Shown here: positions 35,805 to 46,782 of the stretch, in pieces
Numbering within the stretch: the first letter of the stretch is position 1
How the letters are laid out: every line of letters begins with the position of its first letter
NCBI GenBank assembly: GCA_003313425.1
Contig: NHZP01000013.1
Span: 1,054,001-1,118,000, forward strand
Source of the DNA: Pseudopyrenochaeta lycopersici
Lineage: Eukaryota > Ascomycota > Dothideomycetes > Pleosporales > Pseudopyrenochaetaceae
Direction: 5' to 3'
Length of the DNA: 64,000 nucleotides
The notes under the pieces: model-generated
Database searches by the model: none
What the model saw: only the letters and a program-made list of their open reading frames with translations
What the model was told of the DNA's origin: nothing
Translations under genes and position numbers: made by a program

Positions 35805-36425
35805 GCGTACCATATTAGAGCTACAAAAAGGGAAGGGGAAACCAGTATTGATGTTTAATATATGAATTTCTTCTTAGTCTACCTGATTTCCTTGTGAATA
35901 TCATCCTGGGGTAAATGAGAATCGTTCTTCCTGGCTATTGCAGTTGACTATTGAGTTAAATAAATACAGTAAACTAAACAGATAACTATATAATTACTGA
36001 ATTGTTAAGTAACTTAATAGGTTCATTTTAATATCTAACTCTTAAAATGTAACATTTTATTACGGATTACTTTTTATTATTTAAAATTAAAATATTATCT
36101 TAACTAATATCTTTTAAAATTTAGTTTTATTTTACAGGAATAGAGGCCTTAACTAACTTCTTCCTCTTCATAGAAACCTTGTGCGCACTAGAAATAACTA
36201 AGCATCTTATATTAGTTAAGATTATAAGATTATACTAGTATCTCTTTCTTTGCTAGGAAAAACTCTACTATATAGAATATAATCTATATACTTGTAAGTT
36301 ATGATATAGACTCCTAGGACTTAAAGTGCGTCCGAACTACATGTGAGAGGTGACGAAAGAACCACAAAGCTAGGCTCAGCTCACTACCCGGAACAGGTGC
36401 GCATGGTAAAATTCATGTTACGGAA
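35805..36425. other. AT-rich RIP-like DNA
   Basis: Very AT-rich from about 35940 to 36310 with no coding potential. Probably a decayed transposable element fragment. Confidence 0.5.
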
Positions 36426-37368
36426 CTATGAAGATGCCTCCCCCTTCACGTCCTTCTCTGATTTGATCTTGGCCTGGTATTCCTCCATGCTGGAAACATC
36501 TTTGGGCATTCCGTTCCACATCAGTCCCTGTTCGTCCATGAGTTTCGCTCTGATGTCCATAGCCTTCTTCCAGGACGGCCGAGCGATCATGCTCTCATGC
36601 CAAGCCTTAACTCGCGGAAAGCCGTCGAATTTAGATTCTGCTGCGCACATCAAAACCACGTCCAGCCGATCGTTCCAAGGAACAAAAGCAAGGTCTGCAA
36701 TCGTCATCTTGTCTCCTACAAGCCACGTTTTGCCCGCCAAAGCCTGCTCGAGCACGCCACAGACACGTTTTGCCTCCTCGACGTATCGATTAATAGCTGA
36801 AGAGAGCTTCTCGCTGTGAAGCACCTGGAACCTGGATGATCAAGGCGTGAGCTGACTGACCGATGCTCGTAGTTTATCTAGGGTACACCTTTACATGACC
36901 TACCAGCTTGCTTGTCCATAGTACGGTCCTTGACCACTGACTTGGAACATTAGCCACTGTTGGACGTGGCTCTTCTCTTGCATGGTCTGATACGTAAGCT
37001 TCTTCATTACATCATACTGCTCGATGAGATACAAGATTATAGCACCGGTTTCCCACAGCACCAGGCCGGTGTTGGGGTCCTCGATGGCTTGACAAAGTCA
37101 GTCGACCTGGTCCCATGTTAGGCTTTGCCCAACGACCTTGGCTCACCGGGAACTCGACCGTTAGGGTTAAGGTCAATGAAAGGCTTGGATTTAATGTCCT
37201 GGAACTTGATTGACTTGATCTGGTAGGGAATCTCCAATTCCTCCAGGACAAGAATCACTTTCCAGGGATTTGGCCCAGGTGCTGATTCGATTTCATTAGC
37301 TGGACGAAAGCTTGCTCAGTTATTGTGGACTCACGGGCGAGCCATACACGAATCGGTTTTGTAGACAT
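36426..37368 (-). CDS. Glutathione S-transferase, Ure2p-like
   Basis: Four exons on the minus strand (37335-37368, 37147-37281, 36904-37087, 36426-36831) encode 252 aa. The N-terminal thioredoxin-like half has PPGPNPWKVILVLEELEIPY, LNPNGRVPAIEDPNTG, and the glutathione-binding WETGAIILYLIEQYD. The C-terminal helical half has TWLVGDKMTIADLAFVPWND. This matches fungal Ure2p/GTT-type enzymes that conjugate glutathione to electrophiles in the cytosol. It lies about 1.3 kb from the diterpenoid cluster, separated by AT-rich DNA. A role in detoxifying pathway products is possible but unsupported. Introns are in phase and the gene looks functional. Confidence 0.88.
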
Positions 37369-38669
37369 GGTTAGCGGTGTACTCTTGGAAGATTCAGTAG
37401 CAAATCCGCCGACGGGATTTCTAAATATATAGGGTGCGAAGCAAACTAGCGGCAGTAATAAGGACTGCGTAGCAGAGCGGTAGTAGGCTACTTTTAGCGC
37501 CCAACGGCAGCGTCTAAGTATCAATGTACTAAATTTAGGCTTATAAGATTTATTCCCTTGCTATCTATAATTAAGTAAGTGTACAATTGGTTACAGTTGT
37601 AAAATTACCTAATAAGATAAGAGAGATAATTTTATAATTACTTGATTGATTCCTATAGACTATAATAATTGTCCTACCAGTTTATCTCTTATATAAGCTA
37701 AGAGACTGCTAAATCTCTACTACTACTACTAATCTATATTTCTATATCTAATTTATATAGTCTATTCAGTTAAATCTTATAAAAATTAGTTCTACTTACT
37801 TCTAATAGCTGAAGAAATTAGGGTTCATTAGGGTTACTTACACTCGTTTCTATCGTTCTGAATAGAAGATACCTACTATCTAGAGAGAGGTTATTAAGTA
37901 ATGTCTCTATATAGCTTCCACTATCTAAGCGATTTTGTCGTATTGCTTTCCTCTGCTTCGGATGTTAGTAGCAGAGACAAGAGTGTCTTCGTCGTCTTTA
38001 AATTGCAGCTAGAATCTGTATTGGTCAGGCACCCGCGTGGATCATCAATTCAGCGACATCCTCTGATCATGTGCGCTTGCGGTAGATATTGTGCGTATTT
38101 GGGTTGATAGATCGTGAATGGCAATAATGCTTGTCAAGATGTATGGTTCTTCAGAGACACCTTTGCTACTCTCACTGTTAGTGCAAAATCGTACTATCTT
38201 GCCTCCCAGCGCCAAACCCATCAGCTATTACACCTAACCGCTCTGGTAGATCGCCGCGGAGTGAGATTATTGCCCCTCGGACTCCGGCCAGGACAAGGAT
38301 ACCCTGGCCCCGCTAGTGCGGCGCAGCATCTTGGAATACTGGCTGGGACCGGGGCCGCCTGTAGCCTAGCTAAAACATCCCTGTCTTGCACTGGACCGGG
38401 AAGCAGCACCAGGATACAAGAGACATACCCTGCTGGGCCGCGTACGGGCTAGTTCGCAGGTATGACCACATGCCGCCTTCTGCCTAAACAGCGTTGTCGA
38501 CCAACGCAGCTGTGCCGCTATGAAAAACTACTGGCGAGACACACATCTATTTGGTTGTGCCCGAAGAGCGCAAACACGAAGCTTTGCACGAACACGCCCT
38601 ATCTGGTTTCGCCAAAAGCTTAACCTCCAAGCCTTGTCGTCTACCACCGGCTCCAGGTATTTTGCAAGT
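37369..38669. other. AT-rich left border of the biosynthetic cluster
   Basis: About 37500-37900 is AT-rich and stop-dense. From about 38200 the composition rises to the cluster level. No gene. The last few hundred bases carry the O-methyltransferase promoter. Confidence 0.5.
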
Positions 38670-40145
38670 ATGTCATCGACCAGCCGCATCGCTGCGCTCG
38701 CCAAGGAGATTGAAACACAGACGACCAAGCTCGACAAGTTCTTCACAGAGAGCCAGTTGCCCCCGCCTTCATTCGACGAGGATGCACCATTAATGTATCC
38801 GTTTCCCCCGGACGTTGCAGAAGCTCAAGAGGCCTTGTCGGCAGCCTTGGACGAGCTCTGGTGGCTCAACCAGGGGCCCATTCAAACCATAGTCGCCAAG
38901 TCGGTATGTCATGAGTGACCTTGTTGTGGCTAGGCAGTGTGTTGACCTGAATAGTTTGCCACATCTGTCGGCCTGAAGACCATTCTTAGATACAACATCC
39001 AAAATCTCGTCCCCTTCGAGACAGGAACCACCTTCAAGGAGCTTGCCGAGAAGACTGGTGTCCCAGAGAAGAAGCTTACACGTCTGTTGAGACATGGCAT
39101 AACAGACCACTTCTTCCGCGAGACGCAGCCAGGTCACATAAAGCATACTGTTGCAACCAAAGCGCTTGCTGTCATGCCGGTTCTCGGAACGTGGTCCTCG
39201 ATGGGAATGTATGATGTCGGACCTGCCAAGATGCGTGTAGGTTCGGGCACACATGTCACCAGGATGGATACTTACTATAGTAGATGGTTGATGCGATTGC
39301 TAAATGGCCAGACTCCGAAGAGCCAAATCACTCGGTCAGCAGCGCTCCCAGCTTGCTTGAAAAACTAGCTGACGTGTAATGTAACCAGGGTTTCCAACTC
39401 GCCAACGACACAGACAAGACCATGTTCGATTACTTCGAGGACCACCCTGAGCGCATGAGCCGCTTCAAGGATGGCATGAGTTTCCTTCAAACGTTCCCGG
39501 GCCTTGAGCCGTCCTACGCGGTCAAGGCCTACGACTGGGCCTCTTTAGGCAAAGCCACCGTGGTGGACGTTGGTGGATCGCACGGCCTTGTCTGCATCGC
39601 TCTTGCAAAAGAATTCCCCGACCTCGAATTTGTGGTGCAGGACCTTCCCAAGGTCATTGAAGACGCGAAGGCTAAATCGCCAGCCGAACTGTCACACCGT
39701 GTGACATTCCAGGCCCACGACTTCTTCCAGGAGCAGCCTGTCAAGGATGCCGACATCTACTACTTCCGCTGGATCCTCCACGACTGGTCCGACAAATACT
39801 GTGTCAAGATCCTGCGGGCGCTGATTCCCGCCCTGAAGCCGGGTGCTCGCCTGCTGTTCAGCGAGAGATGCCTCGAGCCGCCTTGTACACTGCCCCTCCG
39901 TGCGGAGAAGTGGAACAGGTAGGTGCCATATACAACTTTCATTGTGACTAGTCATTGCTTGTGTGAGTGCCACTGACATGAAAAGGGACTCGGACATCAC
40001 TATGCTGGCGACCTCCAACTCCCAGGAGCGTGACGAGGAAGACTGGAAGGCCTTGTTGGAGGCCGCCGACTCGAACTTCACCCTTGAGGAAGTAAGGAGG
40101 ACACCGGGCGCCAAGCTCGATTTGATTGTCGCCAAATGGAAGTAG
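38670..40145 (+). CDS. Cluster O-methyltransferase (class I SAM-dependent, fungal natural-product type)
   Basis: Five exons (38670-38903, 38955-39236, 39284-39334, 39389-39918, 39986-40145) encode 418 aa. An N-terminal dimerisation/winged-helix part (TTFKELAEKTGVPEKKLTRL) precedes the SAM-binding fold, with VVDVGGSHGLVCIALAKEF and VVQDLPKVIEDA. The catalytic His is H320 in YYFRWILHDWSD, the usual general base of plant-COMT-like enzymes. It should transfer a methyl group from S-adenosylmethionine to a hydroxyl or carboxyl of the pathway product. It is the left-most gene of the cluster and convergent with P450-A (370 bp between stops). Relatives act in fungal polyketide pathways, so its use in a terpenoid pathway is inferred from context. 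Confidence 0.88.
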
Positions 40146-40515
40146 TCTATTCTTAAGTGTTGCTGTGATGATAAAGCAATAGAAATCCCATAGATTTGGT
40201 GGAAGCGTGATGTGATTGGGGAGGCATCAATCATCCCATATGAGACGCTGTGCTGCTTCTTCAATGGGCACTCGGTTGTTGTAAGAGTGTACAGCTGTTT
40301 GAAATGGTATTAGAGTGACATCACATCCACTTGCCCACTGCCCGTGTTAAGCGTGTATTATCTATCGTCACCTTGCCGCGAATCGCTCTCGCCACGATAG
40401 TCACCCTAGTTTATGGAGACATCAGACGAGTTGCACTGGCCCTGCCCAGACTCTTTCTCGTACAACGTGACATAGTTTCAAACAATCTTACCAACAGTAC
40501 GATTGAAAGGGACAT
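40146..40515. other. Short convergent intergenic region
   Basis: 370 bp between the stop codons of the O-methyltransferase and P450-A. Both 3' ends lie here. No further feature seen. Confidence 0.4.
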
Positions 40516-42546
40516 TCACTCTGCCTTGCCCCGCGGCACAATCCTGAACGGCACATGGACCTTTGGATAAATTCCATGCCCAAACCCCATGCCCTCATAA
40601 AGCGCCCTCATCGCCCGCTCCCTCGATCGCTCCTCCAACCACCCCGTCCCATGCCCTGTCGGCCCCTCGGCCTCTAGCATATCCACCGGGTCCGCTTCGA
40701 GCTGCAGTGAAAACTGGCTGAACACCTTCGCCAATATGGCGCACATTTCGACCTCGGCAAAGCGCTTGCCGGGGCACATGCGGTGGCCGGCAGAAAAGGG
40801 GAAGGCGGCCGAGTTGTCGGTGGGAGTATCGAGCCAGCGCGCAGGGTTGAAGTCGCGCGCGGGGGACTGTTCTATGCTGGTGTCGTCTCCGGGGGAGGTT
40901 GAAGGGGACCAGTAGCGGGGATGCCGCCCGATGGCTGCGACATCGATCATGACGATGGTGTCCTTGGGAATTCTGCAAGTGGCACCGCTGGCGGTGGTGA
41001 CGTTGGCGTCGCGGACTGTTTTGCGGGCGTACCACGCAACGGGGTGGTAGAGACGCAGAGTCTCGCTGATGACGGCGCCGAGGTAGCCGTTGAGGAGCTC
41101 AGGGACGTCCTTGTTGGCGTCCCAAGCCGAGGGGGCTCTGGAGCCGAGGACACGGTCGAGTTCCTGCTGTAGCAGGCTTTGTGCCGAGGGGTAGAGGGCC
41201 AGGAGGAGGAAGACGAAAGAAAGTGTGGTGGAGGTGGTGTCGAAGCCGGCCATGACGTAGAAGAAGATATTGCCGAGTACCTCTGCTTCAGTCAGGGGGC
41301 GGATACCGTCGCGACTGGATGCGCTGTCGCTTGAAATAACGAGGGACTCTGTGATGTTTCGTCAGCGCCGACTCGAATCAGGAGTGGAAGCTCAATCCAT
41401 GGGAAATAATGCAGAGTGAGTGTGTCTCTCTAGAAACTTACCCAGAAAATATGGCTCGTCCTTCTGTTTCGCCGATTCCAGTCGTGATTGCACTGAATCC
41501 CGCATCTCAAGCATATACTGCTGCCACTCCACGAACCCTTGATATGCCTTTTGGTGCGACTCAAACGGCGATCTGGCTGCACCATTCATCAGCAAGGAGT
41601 CAACCCATGTTGCCATGAGGGCCGGCCAACTCACCTAGCAACCACTTTGGCATGCTGAAAACGGTTGCGAGATTCGACAAGACGGCATTGATGGCCTCGC
41701 TGAACGTCAGCACGTGCCCCGCAGGTGCAACGTCCTTCATCGCATTCTCCGCATCGTACGGCAGCTCCTGGTCGTAGAAGACTTTAGCAATGACACGCAG
41801 GTTCAGCTTGGACATGAGCTGCTCCTTGACATCTGCAACCCGCGCGTCGTCGTTGCCATGGCTCCACTGCGCAGACAGGCGCTCGGCCTTGTCCAGACTC
41901 TCCTTCCAGACTTTGCCGTACGTCTTCTGGTTGAAGAAGGGCGTCGTGATCTTCCGGTACAGGCGCCACTGCTCTCCCTCGCTCGCGGCCAGCGTCGGAC
42001 CGTAGATGTTGTAGAGCCCGAGGACGTCGACGGGGGCGTGGAAGTCTTGCGCGCGCGTCAGCACCTGTTTGACGAGGTGCACGTCGCAGGTCACGAGCAT
42101 GGGGCCGGAGGGTGAGCAGAGGAAGAAGGAGTCGGTGCCGAGTTCGCGGAAGACGGAGTAGCCTGCCTGCCAGACGCGGAAGATGGCTGTCCATCTGGGG
42201 GCGAGGGGATTCTGGTCAGTACGGCTTGCACGATGATAGGAGCCCAATGGATCCAGCTTACGGCGCCCATTTTTGCAGAGTGTTCAAGGATATCGAACCA
42301 TCCAAGGCGACAATCGGGGCGAGTAGGAACCAGTACGCTACGTTCATAACGTGGACCCTGGTCAGGATTGTCAAGTTCAACACAACAATACACATTGCAT
42401 AGTTCCACGTACGGCGAAAGGCAGTACGGTAGCCCGCTGGCTCTAGCCTGGCTTATCTGCTTGCCCAAGTTCCAGCACAAAATCAATATCTGCCAGGAAG
42501 CGTAGGTCACGACGGCGAGCAACGCTGCCTGGAGAACGGAAACCAT
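40516..42546 (-). CDS. Cluster cytochrome P450 A
   Basis: Five exons on the minus strand (42413-42546, 42262-42357, 41635-42194, 41442-41576, 40516-41348) encode 585 aa. An N-terminal membrane anchor (LLAVVTYASWQILILCW) and a second hydrophobic segment (NVAYWFLLAPIVAL) point to the ER membrane. The I-helix is FYVMAGFDTTSTTL, the ExxR motif is SETLRLYHP, and the haem loop is FPFSAGHRMCPGKRF with Cys500. It should hydroxylate or otherwise oxidise the terpene skeleton. The intron-2 acceptor was chosen at ccccag (exon 3 from 42194) because the protein then aligns residue for residue with P450-B. A second acceptor would give a slightly longer protein. It is a tandem paralogue of P450-B. Confidence 0.88.
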
Positions 42547-42957
42547 GGCGGAATAGTAGGGGACGAAACAAAGTCTAGTGCTACCCAGTCCTTCGCATTG
42601 GGTGCCGAGATTACGAGTACCTGTAGTTGGCAGCAAGAGCCCCACAAGTGTGATATATGTCGGAGCGGGAGCGGGAGCGCGAGCTTACTTAAATAGCCTC
42701 GACTACTGCATCAGTTCGACACAGCCGTATATAGCTAGTGCAAGACTAGTCCCTATGCGCTTAGCCTTGGTAAGTCTACATATTACACAGCGATGATTGG
42801 GGCATAAGGCTGCCAGACTTGATGTACGGCGCTGCCCAAGTTCGGTAGTCTATACATTCCCTATCTGAAAAGAAACCAGATATCATCGCCACGTCTACTA
42901 CAAATACACAAACCGAAGCCGATTTTCACTATACAAAAAAGCAGTGTCACTATTCCC
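42547..42957. other. Intergenic between P450-A and P450-B
   Basis: 411 bp: the P450-A promoter (a cggagcgggagcgggagcg run near 42661-42679) and the 3' end of P450-B. No gene. Confidence 0.4.
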
Positions 42958-44929
42958 CTACACCTTCCGCGGCACCAACCGCACCGGTAGCTCCTTGCGC
43001 AGCTCAATCAGCAAATTGCACTCGACCTCATCCACCAGCATCCGCAACGCCTGCTCCCGTGTCCGCTCCTGGATCCACTTCTCGTCGGCACCCGTCCGCG
43101 CCGCCTCCTCCTCCACCGCGCGGGACGGCACCAGCTCAATGCCAAAGTGTGTGAACATGTATGCCAGCACGCCCACCATCATGATGGACCCGAGGCTCTT
43201 CCCCAGGCACGCGCGCCCGCCCAGGCCAAAGGGAAAGTACGTGCGCAGCCCGACCTCAGACGGCTTGGTGATCTTGTCCGCGAAGCTGTCCCAACGGCTT
43301 GGATCAAAGTCTAGCATCGGGTGGTACTTGCCTGTCACGGGGTCGATGGCGGTGGGGCTCGCGGGCCAGATGCTGGGGTGGCGGAAGGCGGCGGTGAAGT
43401 TGAGCAAGCACAGCGTATCGCGGGGGATGGTGAAGCGATTGCCGTCAAGGTCGGTCACAGATGCTTCAGTAGTGCACCGTCGCGGGATGAACTCGACGAC
43501 GTTGTACAGGCGCATTGTTTCCTTAAGCACGGCGCCCGTGTAGCCATTATAGAGTCGCATGAACTCGCCCGTGACTGTCCAGGCGTCCATGGGCTTGCCG
43601 CCGAGCTCGGCGTCGAGGTGGGCGTGCAGCTCTGCCTGGATATCCTGCCGGATGGCGAGGAGGAACATCAGGAAGCCCAGTGTGTTGCCTGCGGTGCCGT
43701 GGCCTGAGAGCAGGAAGAAGAAGACGTTGCCAGTCAACGTCTCACGGTCCATGACTTTGCCGTTGCTTTTGGCGGACTCGGGCCGCGTGCTGGCAATTAG
43801 GGTGTCTGGGTACGTGTGAGTCGATGTGTAGGTATATGGTGTGCGACCGTGAACTTACCCATGATGCTCATGTCTGTGTCTTTGCGGTCAGTTGCATCCT
43901 TTCTGAGCGCCTCGTCGCACATGTCCGTCATATGGCTGTGGAGATCGTGGTAGGCCTTGTCAGCTCTTTTGATGCTTTCCAAGGGGATGTATGCTAAACA
44001 GATCCGTCGAGTTAGTCATATCATCCACCGAAACATTTACAGGTCGAATGGTGGCTTACCGCGCAACGACTTGGGGATCGAATCTATAATGCCGAGCTTG
44101 TCAATGGTCGTGAACATGGCCTCGACGAACCCGAGCCGTCCCCCAGGCAGCTCGCGTGAGGGGAAGTCCTTGATGGTCTCGTACTCGAGGTTCTTGTTGA
44201 AGAAGCACTGTGCGATGCAATGCAGTGAAATCTCCGACATGTGGTCCTTCATATGGCTGATGACGGGGCCGTCCGCAGTCATGAGCGCCGTAAGTCTCTC
44301 TGCCTGACGCAGCGACGACTGCCACATGGCGGCATTCGAGTGAGATCCAATGGCCGGGGCGACGATCTTGCGCTGGGCCTTCCAGTCGTCGCCGAGGGAG
44401 GTCTGCATGTTGGGGCCGTACGTGTCGAAGAAACTAAAGTACTCGACGGGCTTGCGAAAGTGCTTGGCTTGGTTCGCGATCTGGTTGATGGTCTCTGGGT
44501 CGCTGGTCCAAAGCATGTTGCCGTTGGGGGACGAGAGCATGATGTTGTCGCTTCCCAGCCGCTCAAAGGGTTCGTGGCCGACATGCCAGAGGTGGAAGAT
44601 TTTGCTCAGGCTAGGTTTGTGTTAGCAGGTCATCTGTGGAGAGTGGGGAGTCTCCTCACGGCAGCCATCCGCTGGTCCACGCAGCAGGGAGGTAGTTGAG
44701 CAATGGTAGCAGCTTGGGATATAGCCCTAACCACCACACGTCGACCAGATGCACGCTGTTACTGTCAGTGAATGGTCTCAGTGGATCGTAAGAACAAGAT
44801 AGCTCACGGTGACTTGTGGACCACAAAGCCACTGCTCCTCGCAGTTTGGATGTGGTTGCTCCATGTCACCAATTTTTTGGCAGCCAGCCCGAACAGCAGC
44901 ATGCCCACGATGACAACGACGGAAAGCAT
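42958..44929 (-). CDS. Cluster cytochrome P450 B
   Basis: Five exons on the minus strand (44808-44929, 44660-44755, 44060-44610, 43859-43993, 42958-43805) encode 583 aa. There is an N-terminal anchor (VVVIVGMLLFGLAAKKL). The C-helix reads GDDWKAQRKIVAPA, the I-helix FLLSGHGTAGNTLGF, ExxR KETMRLYNV, and the haem loop FPFGLGGRACLGKSL with Cys501. The I-helix has Gly-His-Gly-Thr where many P450s have an acidic residue before Thr, which may affect proton delivery or reaction type. Exons 2 and 4 have exactly the same lengths (96 and 135 nt) as in P450-A, and all intron phases agree. It should be an ER-bound oxygenase acting on a pathway intermediate. It is divergent from the methyltransferase gene. 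Confidence 0.88.
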
Positions 44930-45492
44930 GTTGATTCACAACTTGTCTATTGTGTTGAGATCTAACGGTCTGCTCACTGCGTCACGCAGAGGAAACATGT
45001 GGTTGTTATGATGGCAAGATAGGTTCATTCATTCAACAAACGTAGGCTAGCCCTCCCAGTGATGGTAAGGCGTATCATTACTACCAAGATTTTACTTCAG
45101 ATGTCTAGCTGCGGTAGCCCAGGACCGGAACCGTATAGCGATGTCTCGGTTTGTGCAAAAGAAGTGTAGTCGAGGGTAAGCCAGGGTGGCTTACCCGCTG
45201 CTCGCTCTCAGCCTCAAACCAGCGTAAGCGCCCGGGCTAGCCTTGGTCATGTATCAGCGTCCACTGGTGGGCAAAGAGGCCCTGCCAGTGCGGTTGGCGG
45301 GAAGGATGCTCATAGGATTTCTTTGAGATGCACTGGTAAGCTGTTCGGACTCCGACACAGACGCTTAATATAAGCCCTGGCGAGGTCGGTCGTAGTAGCC
45401 TCGTGCCAGACTTTTATTTAGCCAGGTAAGAGGTTATCTTGCGTACTCTTGTTATTGCCCGCAGCTGTCTGTGTCAGCACTCTCCACCAGCC
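44930..45492. promoter_or_regulatory. Divergent promoter between P450-B and the methyltransferase
   Basis: 563 bp between two head-to-head start codons, without coding support. A TATA-like aatataag lies at 45367-45374, about 120 bp before the methyltransferase ATG. No regulator site can be assigned. Confidence 0.45.
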
Positions 45493-46639
45493 ATGTCTCA
45501 GGCACAGCCCATCGGGACGTCCAAAAGTGCGGAGAAGGAGTACATCTTCAGGCGCGACTTCAGATCCTCGATGCGGTAAGTAGTCCGGCTTTGCATGCGC
45601 TTCCTGGTCGGCGGAACTGGGTAATCATCGGTTCTCACAGGCTCAATTTCAACCACTATCTGATGCGAGAAATCGCAGGCTACCTGACGCATCCCAAGAT
45701 CCCTCTTGCGGCACCGCAGCTGCGCATTGCCGACGTAGGCACTGGTACGGGGTGGGTGAGCCATGCACACTTCAGCTGCCCACTTGTTCTAACCCAGGCC
45801 TTTGTGAGACAGAATCTGGGCGTGCGAGCTGGCCACCAAGCTCGGCAGCGCCACCGCCAGGATAGACACCTTTGACGTGTCTGACATGCAATTCCCCGCG
45901 CCCGCCTTGCGCCCTGCCAACGTGCACTTCCATGTCCACAACAGCTTCCAGCCCTACGCCGATGCGTTCCTCGGCCAGTTCGACGTCGTCCATGTGCGCT
46001 TCATGATGTGCAGCGTCGATGATGCAAATGCACAGAAGCTGCTTGGCCAACTCCTCACCCTGCTGAGTGCGTCTTGCTTCTCCACTCCTGGTTCCAGCAT
46101 GGGGTAGCCCTACAACTAATCTTGGCAAACAGAACCCGGCGGCTGGCTCCAATGGTTCGAGCCTCTGCCGCGCGCAACAAAGGTCATCTGTGCGGCGCCA
46201 CCCGAGGACGCCAATACCCCGGTCCCCGTAGTGGCGTCAACGGCGGCGTCGGACCGGCTTGCCAAGACATGGAGAGACCTGGATCCCCTGGGCACCTACA
46301 GGTACGTCCCACTACAGCCTCAACCGCCGTAAAGACCAAAAGCACTAACCACGGCTTACGGCTTTGAGTAGCTGGGTGGAGAACCTGCAAGACATGTGCA
46401 CCCAAGGCGGGCTGCAAGCCGTCTCGCGCCATGTGCACCACATCCCGGGATATCTGCGGCCGCTGTGGGCGCAGAGCAGCCTCGCGGCGACGGCGGATGT
46501 GCTGCCCCAGGTGGATATGTGGAATCAAAAGGATGGGGGGATCACGGCGCAGTACATTCAGGACTTGCAGGCCGAGATTGCAAGCGGGGTGGTGGTGGAT
46601 ACACCATTTCAATGTATTGTTGGCCGCAAGGCTGAGTGA
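45493..46639 (+). CDS. Cluster SAM-dependent methyltransferase (LaeA/UbiE-like fold)
   Basis: Five exons (45493-45575, 45641-45751, 45813-46066, 46133-46301, 46372-46639) encode 294 aa. Splicing restores motif I as IADVGTGTGIWACELA, motif II TFDVSDMQFP, a DVVHVRFMMCSVDD block and LLKPGGWLQWFEPL. These are the standard elements of class I methyltransferases found near fungal secondary-metabolite genes. The acceptor atom (O, N or C) is not predictable. The protein lacks the winged-helix N-terminus of the first methyltransferase, so the cluster carries two unrelated methyltransferases. It is convergent with P450-C (143 bp between stops). A global regulator of the LaeA kind seems less likely given the cluster context, but it cannot be ruled out. 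Confidence 0.85.
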
Positions 46640-46782
46640 TGGGGAGATGGACCGTTGATCATACTACAAAGGAGAACAGCAGCTATATACCGAGTATGAA
46701 GAGCCCAGAAAAACAATGTTTCCATCTCTCTACCTATCTGTAGCGTCAATCACCCAAGCAGTTCTATGAGATCCTCCCCAAC

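Noticed and set aside
42194..42224. Earlier acceptor for intron 2 of P450-A (exon 3 from 42224)
   Set aside because: It gives a 37-nt intron and ten extra residues absent from the tandem paralogue. The acceptor used gives a 67-nt intron with a TACTGAC branch-like string and an ungapped match.
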